Shown here: positions 7,747-17,079 of the stretch, piece after piece
Numbering within the stretch: position 1 is the first letter of the stretch
Layout: each line of letters opens with the position of its first letter
Source of the DNA: Moritella sp. PE36
GTDB lineage: Bacteria; Pseudomonadota; Gammaproteobacteria; Enterobacterales; Moritellaceae
DNA length: 54,803 bases
Direction of reading: 5' to 3'
Assembly: GCF_000170855.1 (NCBI RefSeq)
Contig: NZ_ABCQ01000028.1
Span: forward strand, 1 to 54,803
The notes under the pieces: generated by a model
The model's database searches: none
What the model was told of the DNA's origin: nothing
Seen by the model: the letters and a program-made list of their open reading frames with translations, nothing else
Position numbers and translations under genes: made by a program

Positions 7747-10050
7747 TCATAGTCGGCTCAGCAGCTTATTCACTTCCGCTTGCTGAACAGTATCACCAGC
7801 ACCGGCTAATGGCTCTAAAATTGATTTCGCGCCTTCTTTATCTTCAATTTCAAGATAAGCACGGGCAAGATCTAATTGCGCACTAAAGCGATTAGTCTCA
7901 TCATCAATAGCAACAGTATTACTATCAAGCAGTGTATTGCTGTACTCATCAAGCCCTACGTCTAGTTTTACTTGATCGTAAGGTTCATTTTCAATATTGG
8001 TGGGTTGTTGAGAAGCTTCATTTAACAATTTATCAATATCAATAAACTCTTCAGCTTGTGCAGCTGCAACATCAATAGGCGCTTGCTCACTTGGTGCTTC
8101 GCTAAATGCGTTAGGGCTGTACTCCGCCAACATCGCTTCAATATCATCTACTGGTTTATCGTTAGAAGCAGGTGGGTTTGCTACTTCAGGCGCTTTATTC
8201 GCAGTGCCGTCAAGTTCAGCGAGCATTTCATCGACAGTCTGGCCATGCGCTTGAGGCAGTTCATCGTTATCTGCCGCTATATCCTTCGCAGGCACATCAA
8301 CCCCAGCACTTGCCAAAATACTATCGATATCATCAACTTCAACATCAAGGTTATTGTCATTGTTCGATAATTCTGTGTCTGTGGGCGTTGCGATATTGGT
8401 GTCGAATCCCGTTTCAGCCAATAGACTATCGATGTCATCCATATCGACTATTTGCTGGTCATCTAGATTAGCCGAGACACTCTCAGCGTTGGATTGCCCG
8501 ATAGCATCCAGCCCTGCATCAGCTAAAAGACTATCGATATCATCCATCGCAACAGCTTCGTTCTGCGCCGGAACCTGCGGCTCATTATTTGAAATATCCT
8601 CAACTTCCGCTTGAGCGACTGCTTCTAGCTCAGCTTCTGCGAGGATGCTATCAATATCGTCCATGTTCACAAATTCATCATTTACTACAGACGGTGATTC
8701 AGGAGCTTGTGCTTTACTTAACTTAAATTGCTCTAACATTGAATCAACTTCAGCTAAGTCTTCATCTAACGTTTGGGGCTTAGTGGTCGGTTGTTCTGGG
8801 ATCAGACTTGGTTCGTCAAGCTCTTCACGCCAGCTTAAATCGGGTGTTATACTGTCATTTTCAAAGCTGGTACTTTCATCATCTAATGTTAAGTCAATAT
8901 CACTAAAATCGTTATCGTTCAAATTTAACTCTGGCATCACAGGCGCTTGTTCAATCACTTCTGCCACAATCGGCGCTGCTGATTGGGTGACAATAGGCTC
9001 AGCCGGTGAGTTATCATGCGCCTCGGTAAATGAAGTCGCTTCCTGTTCCATTTGTAAATTGAAATTTGGTTCCGCCAACGTATTTATCTCGTTATTGGGT
9101 TTATCTTCTGCTACTCGCGCCTCTTCAGGCATAGCACTATCAACAGCCGAGTCAGTAGAATAGTTGTCGGCATTAAGATAATCACTGAGCTCGTCAACCG
9201 TGTTGTCTGTATCAAACATCACATTATCTTCAATATTATGCTTCTGGTCATGTCTATTTTTTAACCATAAAGCTAACCAAATAAGAGATAACAACGAGAA
9301 TAACCCCGATACGCTGCCGATTAACCACCAGTTATTTTGGGATTCAGCTTCCAGAACCGCTTGTTGTTTCGCCTCTTCAATCGTCGCTTGTTGCTCACTA
9401 ATCTGTGCGTTTTGTTGCTCAATTAAGGCTTTCAAATCTGCTTTTAATTGATTATCCATCGCCATTTGTTCTTTCAGTTCAGCGAGTTCCATACGGATAC
9501 TTTCAAGCTGTAACTTAAGGCGACGATTAGTTTCACTTGATAATAGGAGGTGTTCATTACTTTCTGATAACTCACCTTGCAGTAAAGCCAGTTTATCTCG
9601 GTCGTGTTTATTTTTAGGGATAGCCTTCGAATTTGAGGTTGCAGGCTTACTTGCGGCAGTCGATTTAGCTTTCGAGTCTGATTTCTTTGTCAGCTGGCGC
9701 TTTAGCCTCGAACCGTCTGTGGCTTGTATTTCAGCTGCACTTGGGATCTTCAGTATGCTGCCATCAATCATCTTGTTGATGTCACCGTCTAAAAATGCAT
9801 GTGGGTTAAGCGCTAAGATTGCAGCCATGGTTTTATATAAACTCAAGCTGTTATTGGGCCTTGTCGCCGTTGCAACAGACCATAATGTATCGGCTTTGAC
9901 AACAGGGCCATAGCGTCCAGGAGATGACGGAGTATGAACTTCAGGACCTTTTAATTGAAGCACAAATCCATTTGAATTAGCTGCAATACTCGCCATAGGA
10001 ATCAGCAGAAATAAAACAACCCATTTTAACTTAGATAAACCCGATATCAT
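7747..10050 (-). CDS. FimV/HubP family polar landmark protein
   Basis: Inner-membrane scaffold that marks the cell pole and organises chromosome, chemotaxis, flagellar or pilus machinery in vibrios, shewanellae and pseudomonads. The order is: signal peptide (1-23); a FimV N-terminal/LysM-like domain (about 45-110, with KADTLWSVATA); a Lys/Ser linker; a coiled coil (about 150-235); and one transmembrane helix (about 241-265, WWLIGSVSGLFSLLSLIWLA). A long Asp/Glu-rich cytoplasmic region follows, with about seven diverged repeats built on DDIDSLLA. The C-terminal FimV/TPR motif is at about 717-767. At 767 residues it is short for HubP. It lies between asd and truA, as in Vibrio. Whether its main job is HubP-like or FimV-like cannot be told from sequence alone. 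Confidence 0.9.
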   Translation of the reverse strand: MISGLSKLKWVVLFLLIPMASIAANSNGFVLQLKGPEVHTPSSPGRYGPVVKADTLWSVATATRPNNSLSLYKTMAAILALNPHAFLDGDINKMIDGSILKIPSAAEIQATDGSRLKRQLTKKSDSKAKSTAASKPATSNSKAIPKNKHDRDKLALLQGELSESNEHLLLSSETNRRLKLQLESIRMELAELKEQMAMDNQLKADLKALIEQQNAQISEQQATIEEAKQQAVLEAESQNNWWLIGSVSGLFSLLSLIWLALWLKNRHDQKHNIEDNVMFDTDNTVDELSDYLNADNYSTDSAVDSAMPEEARVAEDKPNNEINTLAEPNFNLQMEQEATSFTEAHDNSPAEPIVTQSAAPIVAEVIEQAPVMPELNLNDNDFSDIDLTLDDESTSFENDSITPDLSWREELDEPSLIPEQPTTKPQTLDEDLAEVDSMLEQFKLSKAQAPESPSVVNDEFVNMDDIDSILAEAELEAVAQAEVEDISNNEPQVPAQNEAVAMDDIDSLLADAGLDAIGQSNAESVSANLDDQQIVDMDDIDSLLAETGFDTNIATPTDTELSNNDNNLDVEVDDIDSILASAGVDVPAKDIAADNDELPQAHGQTVDEMLAELDGTANKAPEVANPPASNDKPVDDIEAMLAEYSPNAFSEAPSEQAPIDVAAAQAEEFIDIDKLLNEASQQPTNIENEPYDQVKLDVGLDEYSNTLLDSNTVAIDDETNRFSAQLDLARAYLEIEDKEGAKSILEPLAGAGDTVQQAEVNKLLSRL

Positions 10051-10146
10051 TGCTAACCCTTACTATGAAACAACACCAACACACTTAAAATTAATATAAC
10101 ATATCCGAAATCCCAGTATACACATGAATTCACTGGTATCTTCATA

Positions 10147-10170
10147 TATACCCAAGTTACTTCAAGATGC
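10147..10170. repeat. Candidate dispersed-repeat fragment (tataccca-type)
   Basis: The stretch tatacccaagttacttcaag and its continuation resemble short intergenic repeats I recall from marine gammaproteobacteria. A related tatacccaaa end lies at 27285. This is recognition from memory, not alignment. Confidence 0.3.
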
Positions 10171-10280
10171 TATATCAGAGACGAGCAGGTATAACTATTC
10201 TAATGGTTAATTTTAATAAAAAAAATTTGTGAATTGAAACTATGATACAAATCAGAAAAATAAACTACAAATAAAAAAAT

Positions 10281-10300
10281 AGCACCCAATATTGGGTGCT
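10281..10300 (-). terminator. Terminator after asd
   Basis: A perfect 20-base palindrome (agcacccaat at 10281-10290 against attgggtgct at 10291-10300), preceded by a run of A residues. On the minus strand this is a hairpin followed by a U-tract, 47 bases past the asd stop. Confidence 0.8.
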
Positions 10301-10346
10301 AAACATGCAATTTAAATAAATTCCTAGCCAAAGGCTAAACTTACTC

Positions 10347-11363
10347 TTACAGGTAATCGCGAATTAATAACTCTGCAATTTGCACACTGTTCGTTGCAGC
10401 ACCCTTACGGATGTTATCGCCTACAACCCACATGTTAATACCACTCGCATGTGAGATATCTTCACGAATACGACCAACAAACACGTCATCATGACCCGCA
10501 GAGTCAGAAACTGGTGTTGGATAGTCTTCTTCATTTTCAATCAGTTTAACACCAGGTGCATTACGCATCAATGAACGCACTTCTTCAGCACTGATCGGTG
10601 TACGCGTTTCTAAATGGATCGCTTCTGAGTGACCATAGAATACCGGTACACGTACCGCGGTTGGATTAACCATAATGCTGTCGTCAGCAAAAATCTTTTG
10701 CGTTTCCCACACCATTTTCATTTCTTCTTTGGTATAGCCATTATCCGTGAACACATCAATTTGTGGGATCACGTTAAATGCAATTTGCTTTGGATATACT
10801 TTAGTTTCAACTTCACGTCCATTTAATAGACTGGCAGTTTGACCTGCTAGTTCATCAATTGCGCTTTTACCTGAACCCGATACCGCTTGATATGTTGCTA
10901 CGTTAATACGTGAAATACCCACTTCATCATGGATAGGTTTCAATGCAACTAACATTTGAATTGTAGAGCAGTTTGGATTCGCGATAATGCCACGGTTTGT
11001 ATATTGCGCAATTGCTTCTGGGTTTACTTCTGGCACAACCAGAGGAATATCATCGTCATAACGGAAGTGTGAGGTGTTATCAATAACGACGACACCCGCA
11101 TCAGCTGCAATTGGTGCCCATTTTTCTGACACAGAACCACCCGCAGAGAACAAACCAATTTTAACTTGGGTCCAATCGAATTCTTCAACATCTAATACTG
11201 TAACTTGTTTATTATTGAAGGTGATTTTACCACCGGCACTACGGCTACTTGCTAATGGATAAATATTACCGATTGGAAATTTACGTTCTTGTAAAATTTC
11301 CAACATCATTTTCCCTACAGCACCTGTTGCGCCTAATACTGCAACATCATATAGTTGACTCAT
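10347..11363 (-). CDS. asd: Aspartate-semialdehyde dehydrogenase
   Basis: Reduces aspartyl phosphate to aspartate semialdehyde for lysine, diaminopimelate, threonine and methionine synthesis. The N-terminal nucleotide fold LGATGAVGKMMLEIL and the catalytic ANPNCSTIQM (Cys133 counted from the TTG at 11366, Cys132 from the chosen ATG) are present, so it looks catalytic. I start at ATG 11363: AGGAG at 11370-11374 is well spaced from it, whereas the TTG at 11366 is not. It lies in the slot of E. coli usg, between pdxB and fimV/truA, and starts 17 bases after the pdxB stop, so the two are probably co-transcribed. Confidence 0.94.
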   Translation of the reverse strand: MSQLYDVAVLGATGAVGKMMLEILQERKFPIGNIYPLASSRSAGGKITFNNKQVTVLDVEEFDWTQVKIGLFSAGGSVSEKWAPIAADAGVVVIDNTSHFRYDDDIPLVVPEVNPEAIAQYTNRGIIANPNCSTIQMLVALKPIHDEVGISRINVATYQAVSGSGKSAIDELAGQTASLLNGREVETKVYPKQIAFNVIPQIDVFTDNGYTKEEMKMVWETQKIFADDSIMVNPTAVRVPVFYGHSEAIHLETRTPISAEEVRSLMRNAPGVKLIENEEDYPTPVSDSAGHDDVFVGRIREDISHASGINMWVVGDNIRKGAATNSVQIAELLIRDYL

Positions 11364-11380
11364 CAACGACTCCTAAAAAA

Positions 11381-12499
11381 TTATTTGGCAAACCCAAGTT
11401 GATACAACGACTCTACCGCATAATGTGACTCATTTACTAGCCTCAATGAGGAAAACTCCCTTCTTTCTAAGTAATTTTTACGCATTTCATCAAAACTACC
11501 GGCTTTCATTATGTTTTTTCTAAAAATAGCGTCATCTCGGCGCACATCGTATACCAAATGAACCAAATTTTTAACGAATGTTTGATCTGCACTTTGGTTA
11601 ATATCAATGCGACTGATCGCTGGCACAGGTAGAATATCACTAATACTCCGATCAGCTTGCAGGCCTAAAAACTTAGCGTAGGCCTGATAAATCATTTCCG
11701 TACCACGGGCTTTTCCTTCAAGGCTATAGCCCGCAATATGCGGTGTAGCAATAACCACGTGCGGGATAAGCTCAAGTAATGGCGTGGGTTCATTTTCCCA
11801 TACGTCCAATACCAAGGTCATCCCATGTCCTGCTTGTTTTAATGCCAATAACGCCTGATTATCAATCACATCACCACGACCGCTATTAACCAGGATCGCG
11901 TCTTGCGCAATATTCGCCAGTAATTCGGCGGTTAATAAATGCTTGGTTTGATTACGGCCTGTTTTAACTAAGGGCACGTGTAAGCAAATGATATCCGCTT
12001 GTAATGCTTGCTCTAAACTAACAAACCCCGTCAGGTCTTCTTTTTCAACGCGAGGTGGATCGCATAACATCACCTGTCCACCTAAAGCCGTTAGTCTGCT
12101 GACCGTTTGCGAACCTGTATTACCAACACCAATAACCGCAATAGATTTATCTGCTAAGGCGAAACTTTGCTGCTCAGCTAATACTAATAATGCGCTGCAA
12201 ACATAGTCGCCAACGGATGCGGCATTACACCCTGGCGCATTGGTATATTCAATGTTTCGTTGCTGTAAGCAAACTTGGTCTAAATGGTCGATACCAATCG
12301 TGGCGGTCCCCACGAACGCTAATTTATTGGCTTGAGCAAGTAATTCGTCGTTCACTTGCGTGACAGAACGTACCATCAAGGCATCTACATCGTGTAAATC
12401 CTCTGCTTGAATTGTACGGCCAGATAAAGGCACTACTTCACCAAACTGAGAAAACAGTTCGGTTGCATAAGGCATATTCTCATCAACTAGGATCTTCAT
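11381..12499 (-). CDS. pdxB: Erythronate-4-phosphate dehydrogenase PdxB
   Basis: Oxidises 4-phosphoerythronate in the DXP-dependent pyridoxal phosphate pathway. It is a D-2-hydroxyacid dehydrogenase fold: the NAD site is visible as VIGVGNTGS, with active-site blocks VNSGRGDVID and ATPHIAGYSLEGKARGTEM. The C-terminal PdxB dimerisation domain is present (total 372 residues, normal). The gene begins downstream of the fabB terminator and leads into asd. The pairing of pdxB with an asd/usg gene is conserved in enterobacteria and vibrios. Confidence 0.96.
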   Translation of the reverse strand: MKILVDENMPYATELFSQFGEVVPLSGRTIQAEDLHDVDALMVRSVTQVNDELLAQANKLAFVGTATIGIDHLDQVCLQQRNIEYTNAPGCNAASVGDYVCSALLVLAEQQSFALADKSIAVIGVGNTGSQTVSRLTALGGQVMLCDPPRVEKEDLTGFVSLEQALQADIICLHVPLVKTGRNQTKHLLTAELLANIAQDAILVNSGRGDVIDNQALLALKQAGHGMTLVLDVWENEPTPLLELIPHVVIATPHIAGYSLEGKARGTEMIYQAYAKFLGLQADRSISDILPVPAISRIDINQSADQTFVKNLVHLVYDVRRDDAIFRKNIMKAGSFDEMRKNYLERREFSSLRLVNESHYAVESLYQLGFAK

Positions 12500-12551
12500 T
12501 TAAGTATTCTCTTAATAATACGACTAGCGTCATTTTGCGCGTTGTGAAGAT

Positions 12552-12590
12552 AAAAAAAAAGCCCATTTATCAATAATCTGATAAATGGGC
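12552..12590 (-). terminator. Terminator after fabB
   Basis: A 10-bp perfect stem (12561-12570 with 12581-12590) preceded by nine A residues, so the minus-strand fabB transcript ends in hairpin plus U-tract. It separates fabB from pdxB. Confidence 0.88.
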
Positions 12591-12660
12591 TTACAGTGTC
12601 TTCATCACGGTAGTATGTACCGTCACTGAAACCTTGTTATTTAAGCGCTTTAATGCACAA

Positions 12661-13878
12661 TTATTTAGTAAATTTACTAAATACTAGCGTCGCATTCGTC
12701 CCGCCGAAACCAAAGCTGTTCGACATTACGTTCGTTAGTTCGGCATCAATTGCCTGACCTGAAACGATGTCTAGACCGTCTGCTTTTTCATCAAGGTCTT
12801 CAATGTTGGCACTTGCTGCGATAAAGCTATTTTCCATCATGATCAATGAATAAATAGCTTCATGTACGCCTGCCGCACCTAATGCATGGCCAGTCAGTGA
12901 TTTTGTTGCACTGATTTTTGGTGACTTATGACCAAATACCGCTTGAATCGCTTCAAGTTCTTTTGTATCACCTACAGGTGTCGATGTACCGTGTGTATTT
13001 AGGTAATCAATTTCACCGTCTACTGTTTCTAATGCTTGTTTCATACAACGAATAGCACCTTCACCCGATGGCGCGACCATGTCGTAGCCATCTGATGTTG
13101 CACCGTAACCGGTGATTTCAGCATAGATAGTTGCGCCACGAGCAAGTGCATGCTCAAGTTCTTCTACGACAACCATACCGCCGCCACCAGAGATCACAAA
13201 ACCATCGCGGTTTTTGTCATAGGTACGTGATGCTTGTTGTGGTGTGTCGTTATACTTGGTTGATAATGCGCCCATCGCATCGAACTCTAATGCTAATGTC
13301 CAGTCAATCTCTTCACCGCCACCAGCAAATACCACATCTTGTTTACCCAATTGGATTTGCTCTACGGCATGGCCAATACAATGCGCACTTGTCGCACATG
13401 CCGACGTAATTGAATAGCTTGGGCCTTTAATTTTGAATGGTGTAGCAAGACAAGCAGAAATTGTGCTCGACATAGTACGAGTCACCATATACGGACCCAC
13501 ACGCTTCACGCTTTTATTACGAGCGATATCAACAGAATCAACAACGTTCTTTGATGATGCACCACCTGAACCAGCAATTAGGCCAGTACGTACGTTAGAT
13601 ACTTGCTCTGCTGTTAAACCTGAATCATCAATCGCTTCTTGCATAGCAATATAACTAAAAGCGGCTGCATCACCCATGAAACGCATTGCTTTACGATCAA
13701 TGATTTCCTTAGGATCAAGATTAACAGAACCGCAGACGTGGCTACGCAAGTTTTGTTCAGCGAATTGTGGTGAAAATTCGATACCACTGTTGCCTGCTTT
13801 CAGTGACTCACATACTTCTGCTTTGTTGTTACCGATACTTGATACAATACCGATACCTGTTATAACCGCTCTTTTCAT
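12661..13878 (-). CDS. fabB: 3-oxoacyl-[acyl-carrier-protein] synthase I
   Basis: Condensing enzyme that elongates fatty acids and is essential for the unsaturated branch. The nucleophile Cys161 lies in [14 protein letters not shown], and the two active-site histidines are in [11 protein letters not shown] and [11 protein letters not shown]. At 405 residues it matches FabB rather than FabF (about 413). It is a single-gene unit with its own terminator. A FadR-like half-site (ATCTGGTCTG, 13931-13940) lies about 53 bases upstream, where FadR activates fabB in E. coli. Confidence 0.96.
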   Translation of the reverse strand: MKRAVITGIGIVSSIGNNKAEVCESLKAGNSGIEFSPQFAEQNLRSHVCGSVNLDPKEIIDRKAMRFMGDAAAFSYIAMQEAIDDSGLTAEQVSNVRTGLIAGSGGASSKNVVDSVDIARNKSVKRVGPYMVTRTMSSTISACLATPFKIKGPSYSITSACATSAHCIGHAVEQIQLGKQDVVFAGGGEEIDWTLALEFDAMGALSTKYNDTPQQASRTYDKNRDGFVISGGGGMVVVEELEHALARGATIYAEITGYGATSDGYDMVAPSGEGAIRCMKQALETVDGEIDYLNTHGTSTPVGDTKELEAIQAVFGHKSPKISATKSLTGHALGAAGVHEAIYSLIMMENSFIAASANIEDLDEKADGLDIVSGQAIDAELTNVMSNSFGFGGTNATLVFSKFTK

Positions 13879-14330
13879 GATATTCCCTAATATAAAATTA
13901 TTACGTTATTCTTACTTATTTTTTAACGTCATCTGGTCTGCTTTCCCTATAATCGGATAAGATTATGACCGTTTTATTAATTTTTCGCCTAAGGATTAAT
14001 TATTTTTAATCCAAAAATATCACCTTCCCCTAACAGAAGCCCGACTAGACTCGTTGTCCTATCTAACTTCATTATAGCAAAGTGGCAATTAACCAGTATC
14101 CCATTGCTATCAATGATTGTCACCGCCTAAAGATTGCGTGTGATCAAATCATCTGCAATTGTTGTAACTTTTGCTGCTAAAACAACCATGATAGCTTTTT
14201 GCATGGTGCTAACAAGATGCAAAGTTGGCAATTTAAGTCAATGTAAACAATCATTAATAATCACACTTTATTAATGCTTTTTGTGAACCCCATAACATCA
14301 ATTTAATAAATAGTGTCTAAGGAGTCGGAT
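13879..14330. other. 452-base divergent intergenic region, fabB / PhnD-kinase locus
   Basis: It carries the fabB promoter region (right to left) and the promoter region of the binding-protein/kinase pair (left to right). A FadR-like half-site is at 13931-13940, and a half CRP-like tgtga is near 14139. The Shine-Dalgarno sequence taaggag at 14318-14324 fixes the next start. I see no ORF, RNA gene or repeat in it. Confidence 0.6.
13931..13947 (-). promoter_or_regulatory. FadR-like half-site upstream of fabB
   Basis: The bases atctggtctg match the left half of the FadR 17-mer exactly; the right half (ctttccc) does not. Activating FadR sites are often imperfect, so this is only a candidate. Confidence 0.25.
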
Positions 14331-15230
14331 ATGACTAGGCAACGATTTGCTCATTTACAGAGCGTGCGTGTTATACACTTTCGCCAACTACTATTGTTGA
14401 TTACGCTACTGTTTAGTTTTCCGAGCAGCGCCGAGATCAATCTTATTTTTGGTCTATATACATCCGATAAACCAACCACTATGGTCACTAAATTTCGTCC
14501 GTTTATTAATACGCTCGAAGCGCAGTTGACACATAAGCTACAACAGCCAGTTCATATTAGAATGCATATATCGAGTAATTATAATGATGGAGTCGAAGCC
14601 CTTACCAGTGGCAAAGTTGATTTTTCTCGTCTCGGCCCAGCCTCATATATCACCGCTAAAAATGCCAACGCCGACTTACAACTGCTTGCTATTGAAGCTA
14701 AAAAAGGTAAAAAGCGCTTTGATGGTGTGATTGCTGTCCAAACTGATAGCCCGATAACAAAGCCTGAGCAATTAGCTGGTAAGCGATTCGCATTTGGCTC
14801 TGAACAATCCACAATTGGCCGCTACTTGTCACAAACTTACCTTGCAGACCATCATATATTCGCCACAGATTTAGCCAAGTTTGACTATTTAGGCAGACAC
14901 GATGCAGTCGGCGCCGCTGTCGCTGCGGGACGCTATGATGCAGGCGCATTAAAAGAAAGTACATTTAATAAATTACGTAATAAAGGCGTACTACTACGTG
15001 AAATAGCACGTTTTCCCAATGTGACTAAACCTTGGGTGGCAAAAGCAGGATTAGACGATGAAATTTTTCAAGCTTTATCTGCATTGTTAATCGCAAGTAA
15101 TGAATCCAATGCATTATACAAAAACTCACTGAGTAAAAATGGCTTTCTAGCAGGTGATGATAGTGACTATGACATCATACGTAAGTCAATGAAAGATAAT
15201 CGATTTTTCTCAGTTAACACGATTAAATGA
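14331..15230 (+). CDS. PhnD-type periplasmic binding protein (phosphate/phosphite/phosphonate family)
   Basis: Predicted periplasmic solute-binding protein of the PhnD family, whose members bind phosphonate, phosphite or related oxyanions. An N-terminal signal-like hydrophobic stretch (LLLLITLLFSFPSSA) is followed by the family blocks RLGPASYI, FGSEQSTIGRY and GRHDAVGAAVAAGRYDAG. The start is ATG 14331, set by taaggag at 14318-14324; a GTG at 14313 is in frame but overlaps that ribosome site. No ABC permease or ATPase is adjacent. Instead its stop overlaps the start of a membrane histidine kinase by 4 bases. I therefore infer a sensory rather than a transport role. The ligand is unknown. Confidence 0.85.
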   Translation: MTRQRFAHLQSVRVIHFRQLLLLITLLFSFPSSAEINLIFGLYTSDKPTTMVTKFRPFINTLEAQLTHKLQQPVHIRMHISSNYNDGVEALTSGKVDFSRLGPASYITAKNANADLQLLAIEAKKGKKRFDGVIAVQTDSPITKPEQLAGKRFAFGSEQSTIGRYLSQTYLADHHIFATDLAKFDYLGRHDAVGAAVAAGRYDAGALKESTFNKLRNKGVLLREIARFPNVTKPWVAKAGLDDEIFQALSALLIASNESNALYKNSLSKNGFLAGDDSDYDIIRKSMKDNRFFSVNTIK

Positions 15231-17059
15231 CCAAGTTAGATAAATATCTACCGCTCTGGTCCAAGATCCTATTTGCCACCTTGTGTATTACCATCGTCAC
15301 AAGTTTGGCGGCAGGAGAATTGGCTCGGCGCTTTGAATATAATTACCTAACCAATAACCTAACCTTACAAATACAACAAACATTTAATATCTTATCTGCA
15401 ACAACTATTGATAGTCTGATCACAGAAGATATCCCGTTACTTGAAACCATCGTGTTACAAATATCATCGAATTATCCCGATATCGAGTTTTTCGCAATTT
15501 ATAATGAGCTGCAGACAGTGTTAGTCACTTGGGGGACGCTACCAGCAGAAGATAGCCTGCAGCACCAAGTATTTCAACAGCCTGTTATTTTTGGTGGTGA
15601 AACCTTTGGCTATATGAAAATAGCAGTCAGCACTGCGCGTTTACAAGCTGATATAACTAAACACGTAAATTTAATTCGCCTACTCATTGCGTTAATACTA
15701 TTATGCTTAGCGCTCGCGATCTCGTTATTTCTGCACTCCTCAGTACTAAAACCAATAACCAATATCAACAAGCGACTATTACACTTATCACAACTCCATC
15801 ATACCGATGAACAAATTATATTAGTATCAACCAACGAATTAGACCGTTTAAATGAATCAGTCGACCTTATTCAAGCGTTTACCCATAAGCAAAAACAACG
15901 TGAGCAACAATTACACGCAGCAAAAGAACAGGCCATTAATGCGAATACCACCAAATCGACTTTTCTCGCGACCATGAGCCATGAAATAAGAAATCCAATG
16001 CATGCTATCTTGGGGGCATTGTCGCTAATCGACAAAAGTGAAATGAATACAGAACAGCAGCATTTTATCGATACTAGCCTAAAGTCAGCGCATATATTAC
16101 TTGGTTTATTAAACAACATCCTCGATATGTCCAAAATCGAAGCTGGAAAATTACAGCTCGAACATCGCCCTTTTAATATTCAAGAGATCTTGCAAGGTGT
16201 CACGAGTGTCCTTGAACCACTCGCGCAGCAAAAACACATCATCTTAAATCATGCCAGCAATATAGAAGCGCCTTTATGGTTGCTCGGTGACGATAATCGC
16301 TTAACGCAAATACTCATCAATCTGGCCAATAATGCCATTAAATTCACTCAGCAAGGTCAAGTCAATGTGATGATGAACGTGGTAAAAGAGCCAAACTATA
16401 CGCAAGTCTGTTTCACCATCAAAGATAGCGGAATTGGTATCTCGGAACATAAGCTAAGCCACATTTTTGATGACTTCGTTCAATCTGATAGCTCTTTTTC
16501 ACGAGAATACGGAGGCTCTGGCTTAGGTCTTGCTATCTCAAAACAGCTGATTACCTTAATGAAAGGAACCATCACAGTCACCAGCCAATTAAATAAGGGC
16601 AGTGAGTTTAGGGTTAAACTAAAACTAGAAAATACCATGGCACCAGTTACTGAGCAACCGGCATCACAAGCTCAAGTCGTCAGAGAAGGCCCTCCCGCTC
16701 GCCTGCTTCTCGTTGAAGACAATAAGGCCAATCAATTTATTACCAAAACTATTTTACAACGTGCGGGTTATATTGTGGATGTTGCAGGTAATGGGTTACT
16801 TGCTATTGCAGCCTGTGAGAATCAGCATTATCAATTAATATTAATGGATTTACAAATGCCCGAAATGGATGGCTTTGACGCAACGAAAGGGATACGTCAA
16901 ATGTCTAATATTAATATAAACACACCGATTATCGCAATGACCGCCAACGCCACGACCGAAGACCGAGAGAATACCCTTGCTGTTGGTATGAATGACTTTT
17001 TAATGAAGCCTGCAAGTGAAGACCAATTAATGAAAAAAATACATCATTGGTTAAATTGA
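15227..17059 (+). CDS. Hybrid sensor histidine kinase with C-terminal receiver
   Basis: Predicted inner-membrane sensor kinase. Order: TM1 (about 13-30); periplasmic loop (about 31-147); TM2 (about 148-170); a HAMP-like linker; HisKA with phosphoacceptor His252 in TMSHEIRNPMHAILG; HATPase with NLANNAIKF, DSGIGIS and GGSGLGLAIS; and a receiver domain with acidic pair E497-D498, phosphoacceptor Asp541 (LILMDLQMPEMDG) and Lys594. There is no HPt domain and no DNA-binding regulator nearby, so the output partner must be elsewhere. Translation is probably coupled to the PhnD-like gene by the ATGA overlap, which suggests that the binding protein feeds the loop (compare TorT-TorS and LuxP-LuxQ). Confidence 0.92.
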   Translation: MTKLDKYLPLWSKILFATLCITIVTSLAAGELARRFEYNYLTNNLTLQIQQTFNILSATTIDSLITEDIPLLETIVLQISSNYPDIEFFAIYNELQTVLVTWGTLPAEDSLQHQVFQQPVIFGGETFGYMKIAVSTARLQADITKHVNLIRLLIALILLCLALAISLFLHSSVLKPITNINKRLLHLSQLHHTDEQIILVSTNELDRLNESVDLIQAFTHKQKQREQQLHAAKEQAINANTTKSTFLATMSHEIRNPMHAILGALSLIDKSEMNTEQQHFIDTSLKSAHILLGLLNNILDMSKIEAGKLQLEHRPFNIQEILQGVTSVLEPLAQQKHIILNHASNIEAPLWLLGDDNRLTQILINLANNAIKFTQQGQVNVMMNVVKEPNYTQVCFTIKDSGIGISEHKLSHIFDDFVQSDSSFSREYGGSGLGLAISKQLITLMKGTITVTSQLNKGSEFRVKLKLENTMAPVTEQPASQAQVVREGPPARLLLVEDNKANQFITKTILQRAGYIVDVAGNGLLAIAACENQHYQLILMDLQMPEMDGFDATKGIRQMSNININTPIIAMTANATTEDRENTLAVGMNDFLMKPASEDQLMKKIHHWLN

Positions 17060-17079
17060 ATATTAACGCAATCTAACCC

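Noticed and set aside
8645-9163. 172-residue plus-strand ORF (Ser-rich)
   Set aside because: It is antisense to the fimV repeat region; its Ser bias is the complement of the Asp/Glu-rich coding strand.
14313-14330. Upstream GTG start for the PhnD-like protein
   Set aside because: It would place the Shine-Dalgarno sequence of the ATG at 14331 inside the coding region and adds six polar residues before the signal peptide.
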